NCBI GenBank assembly: GCA_034416335.1
Contig: DAOULV010000022.1
Coordinates: 1-64,000 of the forward strand
DNA length: 64,000 nt
Source: MGML01 sp034416335
GTDB taxonomy: Bacteria; Chloroflexota; Dehalococcoidia; Dehalococcoidales; UBA2162
Direction: 5' to 3'
A program made the translations under genes and the position numbers. Shown one piece after another: positions 61,753-64,000 of this stretch. Below the pieces are notes generated by a model that worked only from the letters and a program-made list of their open reading frames with translations, was not told the origin of the DNA and made no database searches. How positions within the stretch are numbered: the stretch's first letter is position 1; each line of letters begins with the position of its first letter.

Positions 61753-62529
61753 ATGTTGACGAAAAGGATTATTCCCTGCCTGGACGTAAAAAACGGTCGA
61801 GTGGTCAAAGGAGTGAAGTTCCGTGACCACAGAGATGCCGGTGATCCGGTAGAATTAGCTGCGTTTTACAACGAAGAGGGCGCGGACGAGCTGGTATTTT
61901 ACGACATAACTGCTTCGAGCGATGAACGTGCCATAATGCGAGAAGTAGTGGAACGTACCGCCAGTAAAGTATTTATTCCTCTGACCGTGGGCGGTGGGTT
62001 ACGTACTGTTGAAGATATGCACGCAATGCTCGAGTCCGGTGCCGACAAGGTCTCGATAAACACGGCTGCGGTTCTCAATCCCCGGCTTATAACTGAAGGA
62101 GCTGTCAGGTTCGGCAGCCAGTGCATCGTTCTTGGCATGGATGCCAAACGTGTACCCGGAGCTGACCCTGTCCGATGGGTGGTGCATACCCATACCGGAG
62201 CCGACGGCGGGGTGTCCGCTGGAATCGATGCCGTCGAATGGGCGATAAAAGCCGTCGAACTGGGCGCCGGCGAGATAACCGTAAACAGCATAGATGCCGA
62301 TGGAACTAAAGCCGGATATGATTTAGAATTGCTGAGGACGATTTCCGAGAACGTTACCGTACCGGTAGTTGCCAGTGGAGGTGCCGGTACACCAGAGGAC
62401 ATGCGTCAGGCTCTGGTTCAGGGTAAAGCGGACGCAGCCCTGGCTGCCAGCATCTTCCACTATGGTACTCACCCTATCGGTGAGGTTAAGAAATACCTGA
62501 AAGAACAGGGAATACCGATAAGACTCTAG
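61753..62529 (+). CDS. hisF: Imidazole glycerol phosphate synthase subunit HisF
   Basis: 258 residues, TIM barrel. IIPCLDVKNGRVVKGVKF (Asp11), PLTVGGGLRTVEDM, NSIDADGTKAGYD (second Asp) and VASGGAGTPEDM. Histidine and purine pathways meet here. Confidence 0.97.
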   Translation: MLTKRIIPCLDVKNGRVVKGVKFRDHRDAGDPVELAAFYNEEGADELVFYDITASSDERAIMREVVERTASKVFIPLTVGGGLRTVEDMHAMLESGADKVSINTAAVLNPRLITEGAVRFGSQCIVLGMDAKRVPGADPVRWVVHTHTGADGGVSAGIDAVEWAIKAVELGAGEITVNSIDADGTKAGYDLELLRTISENVTVPVVASGGAGTPEDMRQALVQGKADAALAASIFHYGTHPIGEVKKYLKEQGIPIRL

Positions 62530-62627
62530 TATAGAATATAATAGAATAGTCCTGTTTCCGGTTACTAAACCGGAGATTCATTCCTGCCGGTCTGATATAT
62601 TTGGGGTAGACCGGGGAGGTACGGTAT

Positions 62628-63308
62628 ATGCCTGACCTGCTGATAATAAGCGATAATAATACCAGAGCGCTGGCGGTGCTGCAGACAGAACTTACGCGTA
62701 AAGGTTTCGAGTATTCGACAGCTTCTTATGGGGAGGATATTGCCGAGTATGTTTCCAACCAGTCACCAGATATTGTTCTTGCAGAGGTAACCGGTCACCA
62801 AACCGGCAATCTCAGCCGTGAGTATATTCATGAAATAAAACTCAGAACATCCATTCCGATTATCGCACTTGTTTCCGAAGAATTATTGGAAGACCTCGAC
62901 GTTGATCAAAATTTTGACGACTTTATTTCTACTCCGTTTAATCCACGAGAACTGGTCCTGAGGATAAAACGTATACTGAAACGAGAGGTAGTCCCTGATA
63001 GTCACGAGACGATTAGCTGCGAAGGACTGGTGATAGATCTGGCAAGGTGTGAAGTTACCGTAGAGGGTAAAAAGATAGAACTTACCTTCAAGGAATACGA
63101 GTTATTGAAGTTACTCGCCGGTAACAGCGGCCGTGTCTTTACCAGGGAAGCACTCCTCGACAGGATCTGGGGGATGGACTATTTTGGCGGTGACCGGACC
63201 GTCGACGTTCATATAAGGCGGTTGAGAAGTAAGATCGAGAAACCCGGACTGGTGTTCATCGAAACCGTAAGAAACATAGGATACCGATTCAGAAAAGACG
63301 CGGACTGA
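62628..63308 (+). CDS. OmpR/PhoB-family response regulator with degenerate receiver
   Basis: 226 residues. The receiver's phosphoacceptor position reads Glu53 (PDIVLAEVTG) instead of Asp, the conserved Lys is Thr (ISTPFNPREL) and the acidic pocket is SDNN. The C-terminal winged helix is intact: KKIELTFKEYELLKLLAGNS and DRTVDVHIRRLRSKIE. It probably works without phosphorylation. No histidine kinase in view. It precedes amt by 88 bp. Confidence 0.9.
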   Translation: MPDLLIISDNNTRALAVLQTELTRKGFEYSTASYGEDIAEYVSNQSPDIVLAEVTGHQTGNLSREYIHEIKLRTSIPIIALVSEELLEDLDVDQNFDDFISTPFNPRELVLRIKRILKREVVPDSHETISCEGLVIDLARCEVTVEGKKIELTFKEYELLKLLAGNSGRVFTREALLDRIWGMDYFGGDRTVDVHIRRLRSKIEKPGLVFIETVRNIGYRFRKDAD

Positions 63309-63320
63309 CCGGGCGTCACG

Positions 63321-63359
63321 TAACATAGATTTAACATTTCTGAAATCTGCAGGAAACAT
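63321..63359 (+). promoter_or_regulatory. Direct repeats spaced by 11 and 22 bp, candidate response-regulator site
   Basis: taacat at 63321-63326 and 63332-63337 and aaacat at 63354-63359 begin 11 and 22 bp apart, i.e. on one helical face. OmpR/PhoB-type regulators bind 11-bp-spaced direct repeats. They lie between the regulator gene and amt, where no consensus -35 is seen. Confidence 0.5.
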
Positions 63360-63396
63360 TACAGGGCTAGACTATCGATAAAAAAGGAGGATAGCT

Positions 63397-64000
63397 ATGC
63401 CCGTTGATTCCGGTGATACCGCATGGATCCTGGTATCATCCGCACTGGTTCTGTTAATGACTCCCGGTCTGGCACTGTTCTATGGCGGAATGGCAAGGCG
63501 TAAGAACCTGCTTTCAACAATAATGATGAGTTTCGCCATGATGTGTCTCGCAGGTATTATCTGGGTACTCTGGGGATATAGCCTTGGTTTCGGCTCGAAC
63601 ATCGGCGGTTTTATCGGGGGGCTGGACTTCTTCGGCTTATCAGGCGTAGGTATGCTGCCTTCCGATATATATGCAACCTCGGTTCCCCAGCTGGCGTTTA
63701 TGGCGTTTCAGGGAATGTTTGCTATTATTACCGTAGCTCTTATCACGGGAGCTATCGTAGAAAGGATAAAATTCAGCGCCCTTCTCGTTTTTTCGGCTCT
63801 CTGGGTAACTGTGGTGTATAGTCCGGTCTGCCACTGGGTCTGGGGTGATGGTGGCTGGCTGGGAGCTATGGGCGCCCTGGATTTCGCGGGTGGCGCGGTT
63901 GTGCATATAAATGCAGGCGTTTCCGCATTAGCTCTCGTACTGTTACTGGGGCGTAGAAAAGGATTCCCGGGAATGCCCATGGAAGCGAATAATATACCGA
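63397..64000 (+). CDS. amt: Ammonium transporter (Amt), 3' end beyond the window
   Basis: The first 201 residues are seen. ATG 63397 follows aaaaaggaggatagct. DTAWILVSSALVLLMTPGLA, LFYGGMARRKNLLSTIMMSF, PQLAFMAFQGMFAIITVALI, GAIVERIKFSALLVFSALW and DFAGGAVVHINAG are typical of AmtB; the last holds one His of the channel's twin-His pair. Passive ammonium import; fits the neighbouring glutamate synthase genes. Confidence 0.96.
   Translation, partial: MPVDSGDTAWILVSSALVLLMTPGLALFYGGMARRKNLLSTIMMSFAMMCLAGIIWVLWGYSLGFGSNIGGFIGGLDFFGLSGVGMLPSDIYATSVPQLAFMAFQGMFAIITVALITGAIVERIKFSALLVFSALWVTVVYSPVCHWVWGDGGWLGAMGALDFAGGAVVHINAGVSALALVLLLGRRKGFPGMPMEANNIP

Overview
The window reads as a chromosomal stretch of an anaerobic bacterium, most likely an uncultured Chloroflexota of the Dehalococcoidia type. 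This placement is an inference. It rests on a mix of bacterial housekeeping genes (gatB, secG, serS, lysS, recO, dnaX-ybaB-recR, a T-box-controlled trp operon, hisHF), archaeal-flavoured genes (an STT3 oligosaccharyltransferase, split ferredoxin-type glutamate synthase parts) and many anaerobic enzymes (two tungsten-type aldehyde:ferredoxin oxidoreductases, a nickel-pincer LarA relative).

Region 1 (1-11 kb) is accessory DNA. The first 7 kb are visibly AT-rich and unlike the rest. They hold a DUF4062-phosphoribosyltransferase-cupin fusion, a predicted alpha/alpha-toroid protein, a small protein, a SIS-fold phosphosugar isomerase and, converging on them, a HAD hydrolase, a nitrilase-fold protein lacking its catalytic lysine and a possible ADP-ribosyltransferase-fold protein. 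A lipoprotein solute-binding protein and a HTH/ImmA-type protease pair follow. Two 82-83 bp direct-repeat copies (126 and 10878) bracket this region beside the 3' end of a tRNA-Ala gene, suggesting a genomic island, although no integrase is visible. The first gene cluster is the best candidate for an undescribed system.

Region 2 (11-31 kb) is core: gatB-secG, a UbiA/radical-SAM pair, tRNA-Ser, STT3, serS, lysS, recO, methyltransferases, dnaX-ybaB-recR, a tubulin/FtsZ-like GTPase and a tiny zinc-ribbon gene with a textbook promoter and terminator. A DUF559 endonuclease gene flanked by 73-bp direct repeats exactly 500 bp apart interrupts it as a probable mobile cassette.

Region 3 (31-38 kb) is trpEGDCFBA on the minus strand, preceded by a T-box leader whose specifier reads UGG (Trp) and a consensus promoter.

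Region 4 (38-53 kb) is a metabolic accessory block: cupin + AOR, a LarA-like protein with all nickel-pincer residues, a second cupin, MoaD-AOR-DUF169-C_GCAxxG_C_C, a thiamine-diphosphate enzyme, and general genes. Palindromic MITE-like repeats lie between these units, and three promoters share the same 10-bp -35 region.

Region 5 (53-64 kb) looks like nitrogen assimilation: an FAD/Fe-S oxidoreductase, a dissected glutamate synthase (a degenerate ferredoxin/FMN-type subunit, an active-looking ferredoxin/FMN subunit, and a GAT+GXGXG subunit), hisHF, an OmpR-type regulator with a degenerate receiver, and an Amt ammonium channel cut off by the window end. An 11-bp-spaced direct repeat in front of amt is a candidate site for that regulator.
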